Counted from the first letter of the stretch, positions 7,039-16,776 are shown. The stretch is 64,000 nt of DNA from Marinobacterium zhoushanense (GCF_014641945.1 NZ_BMIJ01000001.1:186001-250000); one strand, 5' to 3'. Numbers and translations are program-made. The notes: generated by a model from the sequence alone, not told the origin.

Positions 7039-9576
7039 TTAGCCGACCATTACAATGGGTTCTGCTTTCTCTTCCTCACGCGCCGGACGGATCTGGCCGC
7101 GCTCCTGCACGAACACCACGTTGGAATCGGGCTTGTCGCTATTGACGAACTGGCGGAAACGCTTCAGCGCCTGCTCGTCGTTGACGGTCTTCTTCCACTC
7201 GCACTCGTAGGTCTCGACCACGTGTGTCATCTGCGCCTCCAGCTCTTCGGCTATACCGAGGCTGTCGTTGATCACCACTTCCTGCAGGTAGTTCAGGCCA
7301 CCCTCGAGGTTCTCCATCCACACCGAGGTACGCTGCAGGCGGTCGGCGGTCTTGATGTAGAACATCAGCACCCGGTCGATGTACTTGATCAGCGTTTCCT
7401 TATCCAGATCGGTGGCGAACAGGTCGGCGTGGCGCGGCTTCATACCGCCGTTACCACAGACATACAGGTTCCAGCCGTTCTCGGTGGCGATAACGCCGAT
7501 ATCCTTGCCCTGTGCTTCGGCACACTCGCGGGTGCAGCCGGACACAGCGAACTTGATCTTGTGCGGTGAACGCAGCCCCTTGTAGCGATTCTCGAGTTCA
7601 ATGGCGAGGCCGACACTGTCGTCGACACCGTAGCGGCACCAGGTGCTGCCGACACAGGATTTTACTGTGCGCAGTGACTTGCCGTAGGCGTGTCCGGTCT
7701 CGAAGCCGGCGTCGATCAGCTTGCGCCAGATATCCGGCAGCTGCTCCAGGCGGGCACCGAACAGGTCGACACGCTGGCCGCCGGTGATCTTGGTGTAGAG
7801 GTTATACTCCTTGGCCACCTGACCGAGCACGATCAGCTTGTCCGGGGTGATCTCGCCGCCGGCGATGCGCGGCACGATGGAGTAGGTACCGTCCTTCTGC
7901 ATGTTGGCCAGGAAGGTGTCGTTGGTATCCTGCAGCTTCACCTGCTGGGTATCGAGTACGTAGTTGTTCCAGCATGAGGCGAGGATGGAGCCCACCGCCG
8001 GCTTGCAGATATGGCAGCCCTTGCCGCCCCTGCCGTGCTTCTCCATTAGTTCGTCGAAGCTGTGGATGTTGCCGACACGCACCAGGTTGTACAGGTCCTG
8101 GCGGGTGTAGGCGAAGTGCTCGCAGATATCGTGGCTGACCTCGACGCCGAGCTCCTCCAGCTCGTGGTTGACCAGGCTGGTCAGCAGCGGCACGCAGCCA
8201 CCGCAACCGGTACCGGCCTTGGTGGCGCCCTTGACGTCACCCACCGAGCAGCAACCGCCTGAAACGGCCTCGCGGATATCGCCCTTGGAGACGTCGTGGC
8301 AGGAGCAGATCTGCGCCGTTTCCGGCAGCGCCGCCACGCCAAGACCGGTCTGCGCGTCGTCGTTGCGGCTGGGCAGGATCAGCGACTCCGGGAACTCCGG
8401 CAGCTGGATCTCGTTCAGCATGTACTGCAGCAGGGTGCCGTAAGCCTCGGCATCGCCGACCAGGATCGCGCCGAGCAGGATCTTGTTGTCGGGGCTGACC
8501 ACCAGCTTCTTGTAGGTACCATCGCCTTCGTTGAGCCAGGTGTAGTTCTTGGCGCCTGGGGTACGGCCCTGGGCATCGCCGATGGAGCAGACATCGACGC
8601 CCATCAGCTTCAGCTTGGTGCTCATATCGGCGCCGGCAAACTCGGATTCACCGCCGGTCAGTTGAGAGACAGCAACCTTGGCCATGGTGTAACCCGGCGC
8701 CACCAGACCGAAGATGCGGCCGTCCCAGAGCGCACACTCGCCGATGGCATAGATGTCGGCATCGGAGGTCTGGCACTGGTTGTTGATGACGATACCGCCG
8801 CGCTCGCCCACCGCCAGGCCGCTCTCACGCGCCAGCTGGTCGCGCGGACGGATACCGGCAGAGAACAGGATCAGGTCGGTTTCCAGCACCTCGCCATCGG
8901 CGAACTCCATGCGGTGCACGCACTGCTCGCCGTCGACAATCTGCTGGGTGTTCTTGCTGGTGTGGACCTTGACGCCCAGCGCTTCGATCTTGGAGCGCAG
9001 CAGCGCGCCGCCCATGTCGTCCAGCTGCACCGCCATCAGCCGCGGTGCGAACTCGACCACGTGGGTTTCCAAGCCCAGGTCTCGCAGCGCCTTGGCCGCT
9101 TCCAAGCCGAGCAGACCGCCGCCGACGACAACGCCGACCTTACCCTGGGCGGCGCTGGCCTTGATCGCTTCCAGATCCTCGATGGTACGGTAAACCAGGC
9201 AGTGCTCGCGGTCATGTCCCGGCACCGGCGGTACGAAGGGGTAGGAACCGGTGGCCATCACCAGCTTGTCGTAAGTCAGTGTGGTGCCCTTGTCGGAGAC
9301 CACCAGGTGGTCGGCCTTGTTGATCTCGACCACCTTCTCGCTGATCAGCACGTTGAGGCCCCACTCGCGATACTGTTCGATCTTACCCATGGCCAGATCC
9401 TCAGCGGTGCTGCCGCTGAAGTATGAGCTGAGATACACGCGGTCATAGGCCAGACGTGGTTCCTCACAGAATACGGTGACCTCGAAATCACCCAAACGGC
9501 CGCTGTCGGCCAGGCTCTGTAGAAACTGGTGGCCGACCATGCCGTTGCCGACTACAACCAAACGTGTCTTGTTCAT
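7039..9576 (-). CDS. nirB: Assimilatory nitrite reductase (NADH) large subunit
   Basis: An 845-residue siroheme and FAD enzyme that reduces nitrite to ammonium with NADH. The N-terminal half is a pyridine-nucleotide oxidoreductase (VVVGNGMVGHQF; second dinucleotide site VVVGGGLLGLEAAKAL). A BFD-like [2Fe-2S] region follows near residue 425 (CSCHDVSKGDI, CCSVGDVKGATKAGTGCGGC). The C-terminal half is a sulfite/nitrite reductase module with CVGSTWC and SGCTREC as 4Fe-4S/siroheme ligands. I place the start at the ATG at 9576, seven bases after AGGAG. The adjacent ATG at 9579 is possible, while the GTG at 9594 overlaps the ribosome site. Transcription is controlled by the sigma-54 promoter and attenuator described upstream. 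Confidence 0.97.
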   Translation of the reverse strand: MNKTRLVVVGNGMVGHQFLQSLADSGRLGDFEVTVFCEEPRLAYDRVYLSSYFSGSTAEDLAMGKIEQYREWGLNVLISEKVVEINKADHLVVSDKGTTLTYDKLVMATGSYPFVPPVPGHDREHCLVYRTIEDLEAIKASAAQGKVGVVVGGGLLGLEAAKALRDLGLETHVVEFAPRLMAVQLDDMGGALLRSKIEALGVKVHTSKNTQQIVDGEQCVHRMEFADGEVLETDLILFSAGIRPRDQLARESGLAVGERGGIVINNQCQTSDADIYAIGECALWDGRIFGLVAPGYTMAKVAVSQLTGGESEFAGADMSTKLKLMGVDVCSIGDAQGRTPGAKNYTWLNEGDGTYKKLVVSPDNKILLGAILVGDAEAYGTLLQYMLNEIQLPEFPESLILPSRNDDAQTGLGVAALPETAQICSCHDVSKGDIREAVSGGCCSVGDVKGATKAGTGCGGCVPLLTSLVNHELEELGVEVSHDICEHFAYTRQDLYNLVRVGNIHSFDELMEKHGRGGKGCHICKPAVGSILASCWNNYVLDTQQVKLQDTNDTFLANMQKDGTYSIVPRIAGGEITPDKLIVLGQVAKEYNLYTKITGGQRVDLFGARLEQLPDIWRKLIDAGFETGHAYGKSLRTVKSCVGSTWCRYGVDDSVGLAIELENRYKGLRSPHKIKFAVSGCTRECAEAQGKDIGVIATENGWNLYVCGNGGMKPRHADLFATDLDKETLIKYIDRVLMFYIKTADRLQRTSVWMENLEGGLNYLQEVVINDSLGIAEELEAQMTHVVETYECEWKKTVNDEQALKRFRQFVNSDKPDSNVVFVQERGQIRPAREEEKAEPIVMVG

Positions 9577-9672
9577 CATGTTGCTCCTGTGCACCTGTTT
9601 CGGGCTCGCGTTGACAGACTTCTTCGGTTTTTTTGCGAAGCTTTTGGAAACGCTTTACGAACCCCGGAAACG

Positions 9673-9732
9673 AAAAAAGGCGCTCACCCATCAGCACCCT
9701 GAAGTTCAGGAAACTGATCGATGAACGCCTTT
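9673..9732 (-). terminator. Leader attenuator terminator upstream of nirB
   Basis: Minus-strand arms that start AAAGGCG and end CGCCTTT pair over about 18 base pairs with several G-U pairs and one mismatch. An inner CCTGA/TCAGG hairpin sits at the tip, and six T residues follow. It lies about 100 bases before the nirB start, inside the leader, so it would stop transcription unless prevented. Its 5' arm overlaps the loop and 3' arm of the ANTAR-type hairpin at 9721-9738, so the two folds exclude each other. Confidence 0.85.
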
Positions 9733-9738
9733 GTTCAT
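9721..9738 (-). promoter_or_regulatory. ANTAR-type antiterminator hairpin with AAAGGC hexaloop (nirB leader)
   Basis: On the minus strand, ATGAAC-AAAGGC-GTTCAT forms a six-pair stem with a six-base loop. The loop has A at position 1 and G at position 4, as described for RNA targets of ANTAR proteins such as EutV and NasR/NasT. Overlap with the leader terminator gives the expected on/off switch. A second stem CCGGGC-cta-GCCCGG at 9750-9764 lies just upstream but lacks a hexaloop. Confidence 0.75.
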
Positions 9739-9781
9739 TCTGTTCTGTTCCGGGCTAGGCCCGGTTATGCAGATTCTTAAA

Positions 9782-9796
9782 GCACAACATGTGCCA
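9782..9796 (-). promoter_or_regulatory. Sigma-54 promoter of nirBD
   Basis: On the minus strand TGGCACATGTTGTGC has GG (9795-9794) and GC (9783-9782) ten bases apart. Predicted transcription start is near 9770, which gives a leader of almost 200 bases. Confidence 0.82.
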
Positions 9797-9861
9797 ATTT
9801 CGTATCTTTATTATTTACAAAGAGTTAGGAGATCCATTCCCGACTTATGCACTAGAAAGAT

Positions 9862-9896
9862 CGCACCAAGTTGGTGATCGGGCCTCATTATGGTGC
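9862..9896 (-). promoter_or_regulatory. Two tandem NtrC-like enhancer sites for nirBD
   Basis: GCACC-AAGT-TGGTG at 9863-9876 and the weaker GCCTC-ATTA-TGGTGC at 9882-9896 share the spacing of known NtrC sites (GCACC-N4-TGGTGC). They are centred about 100 and 119 bases upstream of the predicted start, a normal enhancer distance, in the gap just after the kinase-phosphatase gene. Confidence 0.65.
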
Positions 9897-9917
9897 TCAA
9901 ACTCGGGGCCGATGGGC

Positions 9918-11636
9918 TTAGTCCAGACCCAGCCACTGATACAGATTCAGCAGCAACAGACCCAGGCTGATCAGTTTCCACAGCAACAGCGGATTGCGCT
10001 CTACCAACGGCTGATGGCGGATGCGCGCTTCCAACTGGGTATTGGGCACGGTGAAATCCTGCAGGAACTCCGACAGCGCCTCGTAGCGATAACGGGGGTT
10101 GGGCTGTAGCGCCTTGCGCAGGCAGCCCTCGAGCCAAAGCGGCAGATCACGCCGGTGCTGCAGCGCCGGTATATAGTCGAGCACCGCGTAGTTCTTCAGC
10201 TGCACCTGTTTTACAGAGGGCTCCTTGTAGGGCAGCTCCCCGGTCAGCATCTCATAAGCGATCACCGCCAGCGAGAACAGGTCGGAGCGGAAGCTACCCG
10301 GCTCTCCGACCAGATACTCCGGCGCCACATAATTAATGCTGCCCTGGGGCACCGACTTGTCCAGCGGCGAGATCAGCTCATCGGTGCCGGCGATCAGCAC
10401 GGTACCGAAGTCGAGGAGTTTCACCCTCCCCTCCCGGTCGAGCATGATGTTTTCCGGCTTCAGGTCCTGATGCACCATATCGGCGCGCTGGAAGGCGCGC
10501 AGTCCCTGCACCGCCTGGCGCAGGATACGGCGCACCTCATCCAGCGGCGGCTGCGGGTGATCGTGCATCCACTCACGCAGGTTGATCCCCTCGATATACT
10601 CACCCAGATAGTAGAGAAAGCGCTTTTCGCGGGCCGGCTTGAAGGTTTTCATCACATTGGGATGGTCGATGCATTGACCAACCCACTCTTCGCGCACGAA
10701 ACCGTCCAGGTAGAGTGCGTCCTCGGCGAAGTTCTGCGACGGCGCCTTCAGCGTAAATTGCTCACCGCTCTCCTGATCGCGAACCCGGTACATATGGCTG
10801 CGGGTACCGCTGAAGATCACCTCCAGCACCTCGTAACCGTCGATGCGGTTGCCCACCTCCATCACCGGCGGAATCGGCAGTGCGGTCAGGCGGCGATGGG
10901 TTTCATCCAGGGTTTCCTGCGGCAGGGCATCGATCGCCACCAGCAGCACGGTGACATTGTCCTCGCTGCCGGCCTCCAGCGCTTCGGCCACTATCCGTCG
11001 TGCCACAGCCTCAAGGTTGTCGCCAGCGCCCTTTAGCAGCTCTCGTAACCTGGCGGCCGGCAGCACCTCATGCACCCCGTCGGTGCTCAGCATCAGCAGG
11101 TCACCCACTGCCAACTCATGGGTGACGTAATCCACCTCCAGATGACGGTCGGCCCCCAGCGCCCGCGCAAGATAGCCCTTGCCGCGTTCGATGCGCAGAT
11201 GGTCCTGGGTCAACTGCTCCAGCATGCCGTCGCGCCAGTGGTAGATACGCGAGTCGCCGGCGTGGAAACAGTGCAGGGTATGGGATTTGATCACCACCGA
11301 GGAGAAGGTGGTCAGCAGGCTGTCGCCGTAACCATGGCGATTGGCGTTCTGTTGATAAATCCAGCCATTGAGGCTGGTCAGTACCCGCGAGACCGATTTA
11401 CGCACACTCCAGCTCTGCGGCGTACTGAAATAGTCTTCAAGAAAGGAGGTAACGGCGGTCTGGCTGGCGATATGGGAATCGGCGCAACTGCTGACGCCGT
11501 CGGCGATGGCCGCAGCCGCGCCCTTGAGCTCGGCGCCACTGCCGGTAGCCAGATGAGCTGCGAAGGCATCCTGATTGACCGCCTTGCGTCCGGCCTCGGA
11601 ACAGCCGCCAAAGCGTACCTGCAGTCGTTTGCTCAT
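9918..11636 (-). CDS. PP2C phosphatase - Ser/Thr protein kinase fusion, membrane-anchored
   Basis: A 572-residue bifunctional protein. Residues 1-240 form a PP2C-type phosphatase (NQDAFAAHL, AAAIADGVSS, HAGDSRIY, LLMLSTDGVHE, GSEDNVTVLLVAI supply metal-binding aspartates). Residues 265-530 form a Hanks-type kinase with catalytic loop HQDLKPEN and DFG. The glycine-rich loop (IFSGTRSHMYRV) is unusual. One hydrophobic C-terminal helix (LLLWKLISLGLLLLNLYQ) should anchor it in the inner membrane. It follows the nitrate transporter by about 80 bases on the same strand and precedes nirB. The same order is known in Pseudomonas nitrate assimilation clusters. The substrate is unknown; transporter or nitrogen-control proteins are natural guesses. 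Confidence 0.9.
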   Translation of the reverse strand: MSKRLQVRFGGCSEAGRKAVNQDAFAAHLATGSGAELKGAAAAIADGVSSCADSHIASQTAVTSFLEDYFSTPQSWSVRKSVSRVLTSLNGWIYQQNANRHGYGDSLLTTFSSVVIKSHTLHCFHAGDSRIYHWRDGMLEQLTQDHLRIERGKGYLARALGADRHLEVDYVTHELAVGDLLMLSTDGVHEVLPAARLRELLKGAGDNLEAVARRIVAEALEAGSEDNVTVLLVAIDALPQETLDETHRRLTALPIPPVMEVGNRIDGYEVLEVIFSGTRSHMYRVRDQESGEQFTLKAPSQNFAEDALYLDGFVREEWVGQCIDHPNVMKTFKPAREKRFLYYLGEYIEGINLREWMHDHPQPPLDEVRRILRQAVQGLRAFQRADMVHQDLKPENIMLDREGRVKLLDFGTVLIAGTDELISPLDKSVPQGSINYVAPEYLVGEPGSFRSDLFSLAVIAYEMLTGELPYKEPSVKQVQLKNYAVLDYIPALQHRRDLPLWLEGCLRKALQPNPRYRYEALSEFLQDFTVPNTQLEARIRHQPLVERNPLLLWKLISLGLLLLNLYQWLGLD

Positions 11637-11718
11637 TCGCCCTTCCCCGGCCAGTGATGGAACAAGACGCAGATCGATTCAAGCGAACCCATCTGCGTCT
11701 ATCTTAGTTGTGCCGGAC

Positions 11719-13188
11719 TCAGGTTACTTTGATCAGCTCGACGCTGCCATCCTCATTCACCTCGGCCATATGGCCCTGCGGCTCCTCCATGAACAGCAGC
11801 ACGATAAAGCCGAGCACGGCAGTGGCTGCGATCACGCTGAAGAAGATCTGGTAGCTGACAAAGGAGAGCACGGTCAGGTAAACCACGGCACCCACGTTAC
11901 CGTAGGCCCCGGTCATACCGGCGATCTGCCCGGTGAGACGACGCTTGATCAGCGGTACCACGGCGAATACGGCGCCCTCACCGGCCTGGACGAAGAAGGA
12001 GCAGGCCATCGCCGTGATCACCGCCAGGGCAACCGGCCAGCTGGAGTTGGTCATTGCCATCAGCGCATAACCTCCGGCCAGTCCCGCGGTCAGGATCAGC
12101 AGCGTACGCTTGCGGCCGAAGCGATCGCTGATCCAGCCGCCGCCAGGACGGGACATCAGGTTCATGAAGGCGTAACCGGAGGCCAGCAGACCTGCATAGA
12201 CCGGATCCAGCTCGAAGGTTTCAGCAAAGAACAGCGGCAGCATGGAGACCACGGCAAGCTCGGAGCCGAAGGTGGCGAAGTAAAGCACATTCAGCACCGC
12301 CACCTGCTTGAACTTGTAACGATGCATCTCCGGCACCGGCTTAACGAAGATCTCGTGGTTAACCTTCCAGGCGCTGTAGCAGTCGTAGACAAAGATCACT
12401 ACCAGCGCGATATAGATCAGGTTAACTGCGGTGTCCGACAGCATCTTCACGCCCGCCGGAGAGAGTTTCCATGCCAGCAGTGCCAGGGTCGCATACATCG
12501 GGATTTTCATCGCCAGCATAAAGACGAAGTCACCCTTACTGGTCACCTCCATGCCACCATTCTTCTTCGGACGGAAGTAGGTGGAACCCTTCGGCGTGTC
12601 GCTGACATTCTTGTACCAGACAAAGCTGAACGCCAGGCTCATCAGACCGGTCAGGCCGACGGCGTAACGCCAGCCATCCTCACCACCAAACAGCAGAGCC
12701 AGGGTCGGCAGCGTCATCGCACCCGCGGCGGAACCGAAGTTACCCCAACCACCGTAGATCCCTTCGGCGGTACCCAGTTCGTTGGCCGGGAACCATTCGC
12801 TGACCATGCGGATACCGATGACGAAACCGGCACCGATGAAGCCCAGCAGAAAGCGCGCGATTGCGGCCTGGGCAAAGTCATCAGCCAGGGCAAACAGAAA
12901 ACAGGGGATGCTGCACAGGAACAGCAGCGCAGCATAGATCAGCCGCGGACCGTATTTGTCGGTCAGCATGCCGATCAGTACACGGGCGGGGATGGTCAGC
13001 GCCACGTTCAGGATCAGCAGGGTTTTGACCTGGGCGCTGTCCAGCCCCAGAGAACTACCGATTGCGGCCAGCATGGGGGCATGGTTGAACCACACCACGA
13101 AGGTGATGAAAAACGCGATCCAGCTCAGGTGCAGGATCTTGGTCTTTCCGGTAAAGGAAAGCAGGTTAAGTTTGCTTTGCTCGCTCAT
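11719..13188 (-). CDS. MFS nitrate/nitrite transporter (NasA/NarK family)
   Basis: A 489-residue major facilitator with about twelve membrane segments. The nitrate-porter signature is visible as [13 protein letters not shown] (residues near 170) and a second glycine-rich segment [15 protein letters not shown] near residue 430. The ATG at 13188 has a modest AGAGG ribosome site about eleven bases upstream and begins the conserved N-terminus ([20 protein letters not shown]). Location upstream of nirBD, with the same type of regulatory leader, indicates nitrate uptake for assimilation. No nitrate reductase gene is in the window, so transport of nitrite is also possible. Confidence 0.92.
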   Translation of the reverse strand: MSEQSKLNLLSFTGKTKILHLSWIAFFITFVVWFNHAPMLAAIGSSLGLDSAQVKTLLILNVALTIPARVLIGMLTDKYGPRLIYAALLFLCSIPCFLFALADDFAQAAIARFLLGFIGAGFVIGIRMVSEWFPANELGTAEGIYGGWGNFGSAAGAMTLPTLALLFGGEDGWRYAVGLTGLMSLAFSFVWYKNVSDTPKGSTYFRPKKNGGMEVTSKGDFVFMLAMKIPMYATLALLAWKLSPAGVKMLSDTAVNLIYIALVVIFVYDCYSAWKVNHEIFVKPVPEMHRYKFKQVAVLNVLYFATFGSELAVVSMLPLFFAETFELDPVYAGLLASGYAFMNLMSRPGGGWISDRFGRKRTLLILTAGLAGGYALMAMTNSSWPVALAVITAMACSFFVQAGEGAVFAVVPLIKRRLTGQIAGMTGAYGNVGAVVYLTVLSFVSYQIFFSVIAATAVLGFIVLLFMEEPQGHMAEVNEDGSVELIKVT

Positions 13189-13226
13189 CGTCGATGGGGC
13201 CTCTGTCTTCAAAAACAAAAGTCGTC

Positions 13227-13290
13227 AAAAACAAAAGGCGCCCACAAGCGACCTTCCATTTTTAACAGGGGGCCACTCGTGAGCGCCTTT
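13227..13290 (-). terminator. Leader attenuator terminator upstream of the nitrate transporter
   Basis: On the minus strand, arms that start AAAGGCGC and end GCGCCTTT pair over about 17 positions including G-U pairs, followed by TTTTGTTTTT. It ends only about 40 bases before the transporter start. The 5' arm overlaps the AAAGGC hexaloop hairpin at 13280-13295, the same arrangement as in the nirB leader. Confidence 0.83.
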
Positions 13291-13295
13291 GCTCA
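13280..13295 (-). promoter_or_regulatory. ANTAR-type antiterminator hairpin with AAAGGC hexaloop (nitrate transporter leader)
   Basis: TGAGC-AAAGGC-GCTCA on the minus strand: a five-pair stem and a six-base loop with A1 and G4, identical in loop sequence to the nirB leader hairpin. Compensating changes in the stem (GAAC/GTTC against GAGC/GCTC) support a conserved RNA fold. Confidence 0.75.
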
Positions 13296-13501
13296 AAAAT
13301 TGTGCTTCATCTTGCGACGCGCCTGGGGTTCCCTCGCCCTATCTGAGTGCAACCCTTTCTCGCTTTGATCGGACAGGCCACTTCATTGCAGCCCGACGAT
13401 CGCGGTCCTACGCGTTGTTTTTTCAGCATCTTCTTGTCACTAACCGAGCTTTACCTCTCAGCCGGCGGCCGTTCTGCGAGATGCTTACGCACTTATATCA
13501 A

Positions 13502-13516
13502 GCAAGCATCATGCCA
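13502..13516 (-). promoter_or_regulatory. Sigma-54 promoter of the nitrate transporter operon
   Basis: TGGCATGATGCTTGC on the minus strand has GG (13515-13514) and GC (13503-13502) ten bases apart. Predicted start near 13490 gives a leader of roughly 300 bases. The stretch between this promoter and the attenuator (13300-13490) holds no believable gene. Confidence 0.8.
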
Positions 13517-13542
13517 TCAACGTGCATCAAACAGGATTGTAC

Positions 13543-13558
13543 GCCCTTCACTGGTGCA
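13543..13558 (-). promoter_or_regulatory. NtrC-like site upstream of the nitrate transporter promoter
   Basis: GCCCT-TCAC-TGGTGCA keeps NtrC spacing and one perfect half-site. It is centred about 60 bases upstream of the predicted start, closer than usual for an enhancer. Confidence 0.45.
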
Positions 13559-13704
13559 AACCGGTCAAAACAGTACTTACTTATAGTGCGAGAACAGCCA
13601 TGTATTAATTTTATTCAACATTTTTAAAATCTTTATCAATTTAACTAATGCAGATTCCCACCCATAATGCACCCAAATCAACCAACGCACCAAAAGAGGA
13701 CACC

Positions 13705-15966
13705 ATGGCAGGATTGCATATACTCGGCTTCCCCCGTATTGGCGCCAAGCGCGAACTGAAGTTTGCGTTGGAGCGCTACTGGCGAAGCGAGATCGACGCG
13801 GACGAGCTGCTTCAGGTCGCAGCTACGCTGCGCCATCGCCACTGGCAACTGCAACAGGATGCAGGACTGGACTTTGTAACCGTTAACGACTTTTCCCTCT
13901 ATGATCAGGTGCTCGATCACGCCTGGATGTTCGGTATGCTGCCTGAGCGCATTCAACAGGGCAGTGCAGCCAACGACCTGGACAACTACTTCCGCATGGC
14001 CAGAGGCCAGGCACCAAGCGGCAACCCCGTGCGGCCGCTGGAGATGACCAAGTGGTTCGACACCAATTACCACTACCTGGTCCCGGAACTGAGCGACACT
14101 CGCCGGCTTTCCCTGCAACCGGAGAAGCTGCTTGCCGAGATCGCCGAAGCACGCGCCCTGGGCTTCAGCCCCAAGCCGGTGCTGATCGGTCCGGTCACGC
14201 TGCTATGGCTGTCCCGAGGCGAGAACAGGCTAGCCCTGCTGCCCCGGCTGGTGGAGCAATACATCGCTCTGTTGCAGCAGTTGGCGGCGCAACAGGTCGA
14301 GTGGATACAGATCGATGAGCCTATTCTGGCACTGGATCTCGAGCTGCCCTGGCAGCAGGCACTGCGTACCGCCTATGCCGATCTCGGAGCCGTCGATGTC
14401 AGGTTGATGCTGACCACCTACTTCGGCGATCTGCGCGACAACCTGGACCTCTGCCTAAGCCTGCCGGTTGACGGTTACCATTTCGATGCGGTTCGTGGTG
14501 GCCAGGAATACATCCAGGCTGCCAAACGAATCGGTAAGGACCAACAGTTGTCGGTGGGTATCGTCGACGGTCGCAACATCTGGAAAACCGACCTCAACTC
14601 GGCACTGGAGTCGCTCCGACCACTGCAGCGCGCGCTGGGCGAGCGTCTCTGGCTCGCTACCTCCTGTTCGCTGCTGCATGTACCGGTAGATCTGGATCGG
14701 GAACGCCAACTGGATACCGAACAGCGTAGCTGGTTCGCCTTCGCCAACCAGAAGCTGGTTGAACTGAGAGTGCTCGCGCTCGGGCTTGAAGGCCAGGGTC
14801 AGGAGGCTCTGGCCAGCAATGCCGAGGCGGTTCTGGGACGTCGCCGGTCGTCGCGGATACATAAACCAGAGGTCGTCGGGCGTTTGCAGGCGATTACCCT
14901 TGCCGACCACCGCCGCGCCACACCCTATCCACTGCGCGCCCAACTGCAGCGGGAGCGCCTGGCATTGCCGCTGCTGCCAACCACCAGTATCGGTTCCTTC
15001 CCGCAGACAACCGAGATACGCACAGCGCGTGCGGCACTGCGCAGGGGCGAGATCAGCCTGGATGAATACGAACAGAGAATGAAAGGCGAGATCCAGCATT
15101 GCGTCAAACAGCAGGAGGCAGTTGGACTCGATCTTCTGGTGCACGGTGAAGCCGAGCGCAATGACATGGTGGAGTACTTCGGCGAACAGCTGGAAGGCTA
15201 CCTGACCACCGCCAACGGCTGGGTACAGTCCTACGGCTCCCGTTGCGTAAAGCCGCCGGTGATCTTCGGCGATGTGCAGCGCCCACGGGCGATGACGGTC
15301 AACTGGTCGCAATACGCCCAATCACTCACCCGCAAGCCGATGAAAGGGATGCTGACCGGTCCGGTGACCCTGTTGCAGTGGGCGTTCGTGCGTGATGATC
15401 AACCACGTGCCGACACCTGCCGCCAGATCGCACTGGCGCTGCGCGATGAGGTGTGTGACCTGGAGCGGGCGGGTATTCCGGCGATCCAGATCGACGAACC
15501 GGCCATACGCGAGGGCTTGCCGCTGCGTCGCTGCGACTGGCACGCCTATCTGGACTGGGCCACCGAAGCGTTTCGCCTGAGCGCCTCCGGCGTCGGTGAT
15601 GACTGCCAGATCCACACCCACATGTGCTACTCCCAGTTCAACGATATTATTCAGGCGGTGGCGGCAATGGATGCCGACGTGATCACCATCGAAACCAGCC
15701 GCTCCAACATGCAGCTGCTGGATGCGTTCGAAGCGTTCGCCTACCCCAACGAGATCGGCCCAGGGGTCTACGACATCCACAGCCCCAACATACCGAGCGT
15801 AGAGCAGATGGAGGAACTGATCGAGAAGGCGGCACAACGCATCCCGGTCGAGCGCCTCTGGGTCAACCCGGATTGTGGCCTGAAAACCCGCCAGTGGCAG
15901 GAGGTATTACCGGCACTGGAGCGACTGGTCGAGGCGGCGCGCCGACTGCGCCACCGCCTTGGTTGA
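13705..15966 (+). CDS. metE: Cobalamin-independent methionine synthase
   Basis: A 753-residue MetE, the normal length. It transfers the methyl group of 5-methyltetrahydropteroyltri-glutamate to homocysteine in the cytoplasm. The N-terminal signature [20 protein letters not shown] and the catalytic C-terminal barrel are present. Zinc ligands are visible in [11 protein letters not shown], the glutamate of ITIETSRS, and NPDCGLKTR. The ATG at 13705 follows AGAGGA; the longer frame from 13648 lacks a ribosome site. The gene stands alone. I see no cobalamin riboswitch in the 130 bases before it. Confidence 0.97.
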   Translation: MAGLHILGFPRIGAKRELKFALERYWRSEIDADELLQVAATLRHRHWQLQQDAGLDFVTVNDFSLYDQVLDHAWMFGMLPERIQQGSAANDLDNYFRMARGQAPSGNPVRPLEMTKWFDTNYHYLVPELSDTRRLSLQPEKLLAEIAEARALGFSPKPVLIGPVTLLWLSRGENRLALLPRLVEQYIALLQQLAAQQVEWIQIDEPILALDLELPWQQALRTAYADLGAVDVRLMLTTYFGDLRDNLDLCLSLPVDGYHFDAVRGGQEYIQAAKRIGKDQQLSVGIVDGRNIWKTDLNSALESLRPLQRALGERLWLATSCSLLHVPVDLDRERQLDTEQRSWFAFANQKLVELRVLALGLEGQGQEALASNAEAVLGRRRSSRIHKPEVVGRLQAITLADHRRATPYPLRAQLQRERLALPLLPTTSIGSFPQTTEIRTARAALRRGEISLDEYEQRMKGEIQHCVKQQEAVGLDLLVHGEAERNDMVEYFGEQLEGYLTTANGWVQSYGSRCVKPPVIFGDVQRPRAMTVNWSQYAQSLTRKPMKGMLTGPVTLLQWAFVRDDQPRADTCRQIALALRDEVCDLERAGIPAIQIDEPAIREGLPLRRCDWHAYLDWATEAFRLSASGVGDDCQIHTHMCYSQFNDIIQAVAAMDADVITIETSRSNMQLLDAFEAFAYPNEIGPGVYDIHSPNIPSVEQMEELIEKAAQRIPVERLWVNPDCGLKTRQWQEVLPALERLVEAARRLRHRLG

Positions 15967-15972
15967 GACCGA

Positions 15973-16776
15973 TCAGAACCCGGTCCAGTCGAGCTCGCCC
16001 CTGCCCTGGGCGATAAACCAGGGGTTGATCAGGCAAGTGGTATCTGAGTAACAGAGCGGTTCGCCATCGAACCGGATCACCGCCCCGCCCGCCTCGTTCA
16101 GTACGGCGTGGGCGGCGGCAGTGTCCCAGAGCGAGGTCGGTCCCAGCCGAGGGTAGATATCGGCCGTGCCCTCGGCAATACGGCAGAACTTCAATGAACT
16201 GCCAACCGACTCAAGCTCTACCGCATCGTGCCGCTCGAGCTTCTCGATCCAAGCATCCAGCCCGGGGCTTGGATGGGAGCGGCTGCACAGCAACCGCCAG
16301 GGTTGGCCAGGCCGATGCTCTCGTACCCGGATAGCGCGTTCGCCGCATTGGTCGATCCGCTGTGCACCCAAGCCTCGTGCGCCCTGCCACAGGATGTCGG
16401 CAACCGGCGCAAAGACCACGCCGAGCACAGGCTCCCCCTGCTCTACAAGCGCAATATTGACGCTGAAGTCATCATTGCGCTTGATAAACTCCTTGGTACC
16501 GTCCAGCGGATCGACCAGCCAAAAACGCCCCTCCCCGTCGGCACCGGGAAAACTCTCGACATCCTCCTCGGAGAGAATCGGCAGCCTTGGCTCCAAAGCC
16601 GCCAGGCGCTTGACGATAACGTGGTGCGCCGCCTGGTCCGCCTCAGTCAGCGGCGACTCATCCGCCTTGTAACTGACAGCGAAATCACGTGCGTAAACCT
16701 GCATGATCGCCTCACCGGCTTCGCGGGCGATATTCGCCACCTGTTCCAGCAGCTGCGTCTTAATCCATCCACTCAT
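15973..16776 (-). CDS. cysQ: 3'(2'),5'-bisphosphate nucleotidase
   Basis: A 267-residue member of the inositol-monophosphatase fold. The metal-binding motifs LSEEDVES and WLVDPLDGTKEF, the later SVNIALVEQGEPVLGVV, and the C-terminal PTSLWDTAAAHAVLNEAGG fit CysQ, which hydrolyses adenosine 3',5'-bisphosphate formed during sulfate assimilation and is often membrane-associated. It converges on metE with a gap of six bases. The upstream ribosome site is weak (AGAGATCA). Other members of the fold such as SuhB are less likely because of the WLVDPLDGTKEFI signature. Confidence 0.9.
   Translation of the reverse strand: MSGWIKTQLLEQVANIAREAGEAIMQVYARDFAVSYKADESPLTEADQAAHHVIVKRLAALEPRLPILSEEDVESFPGADGEGRFWLVDPLDGTKEFIKRNDDFSVNIALVEQGEPVLGVVFAPVADILWQGARGLGAQRIDQCGERAIRVREHRPGQPWRLLCSRSHPSPGLDAWIEKLERHDAVELESVGSSLKFCRIAEGTADIYPRLGPTSLWDTAAAHAVLNEAGGAVIRFDGEPLCYSDTTCLINPWFIAQGRGELDWTGF

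Noticed and set aside
11575..13368. A 597-codon frame opposite the nitrate transporter
   Set aside because: Shadow frame of a clear MFS gene, rich in His, Gln and Arg, and it crosses the attenuator leader.
13560..13704. Cobalamin or SAM riboswitch upstream of metE
   Set aside because: Only about 145 AT-rich bases are available and no conserved riboswitch boxes were seen.
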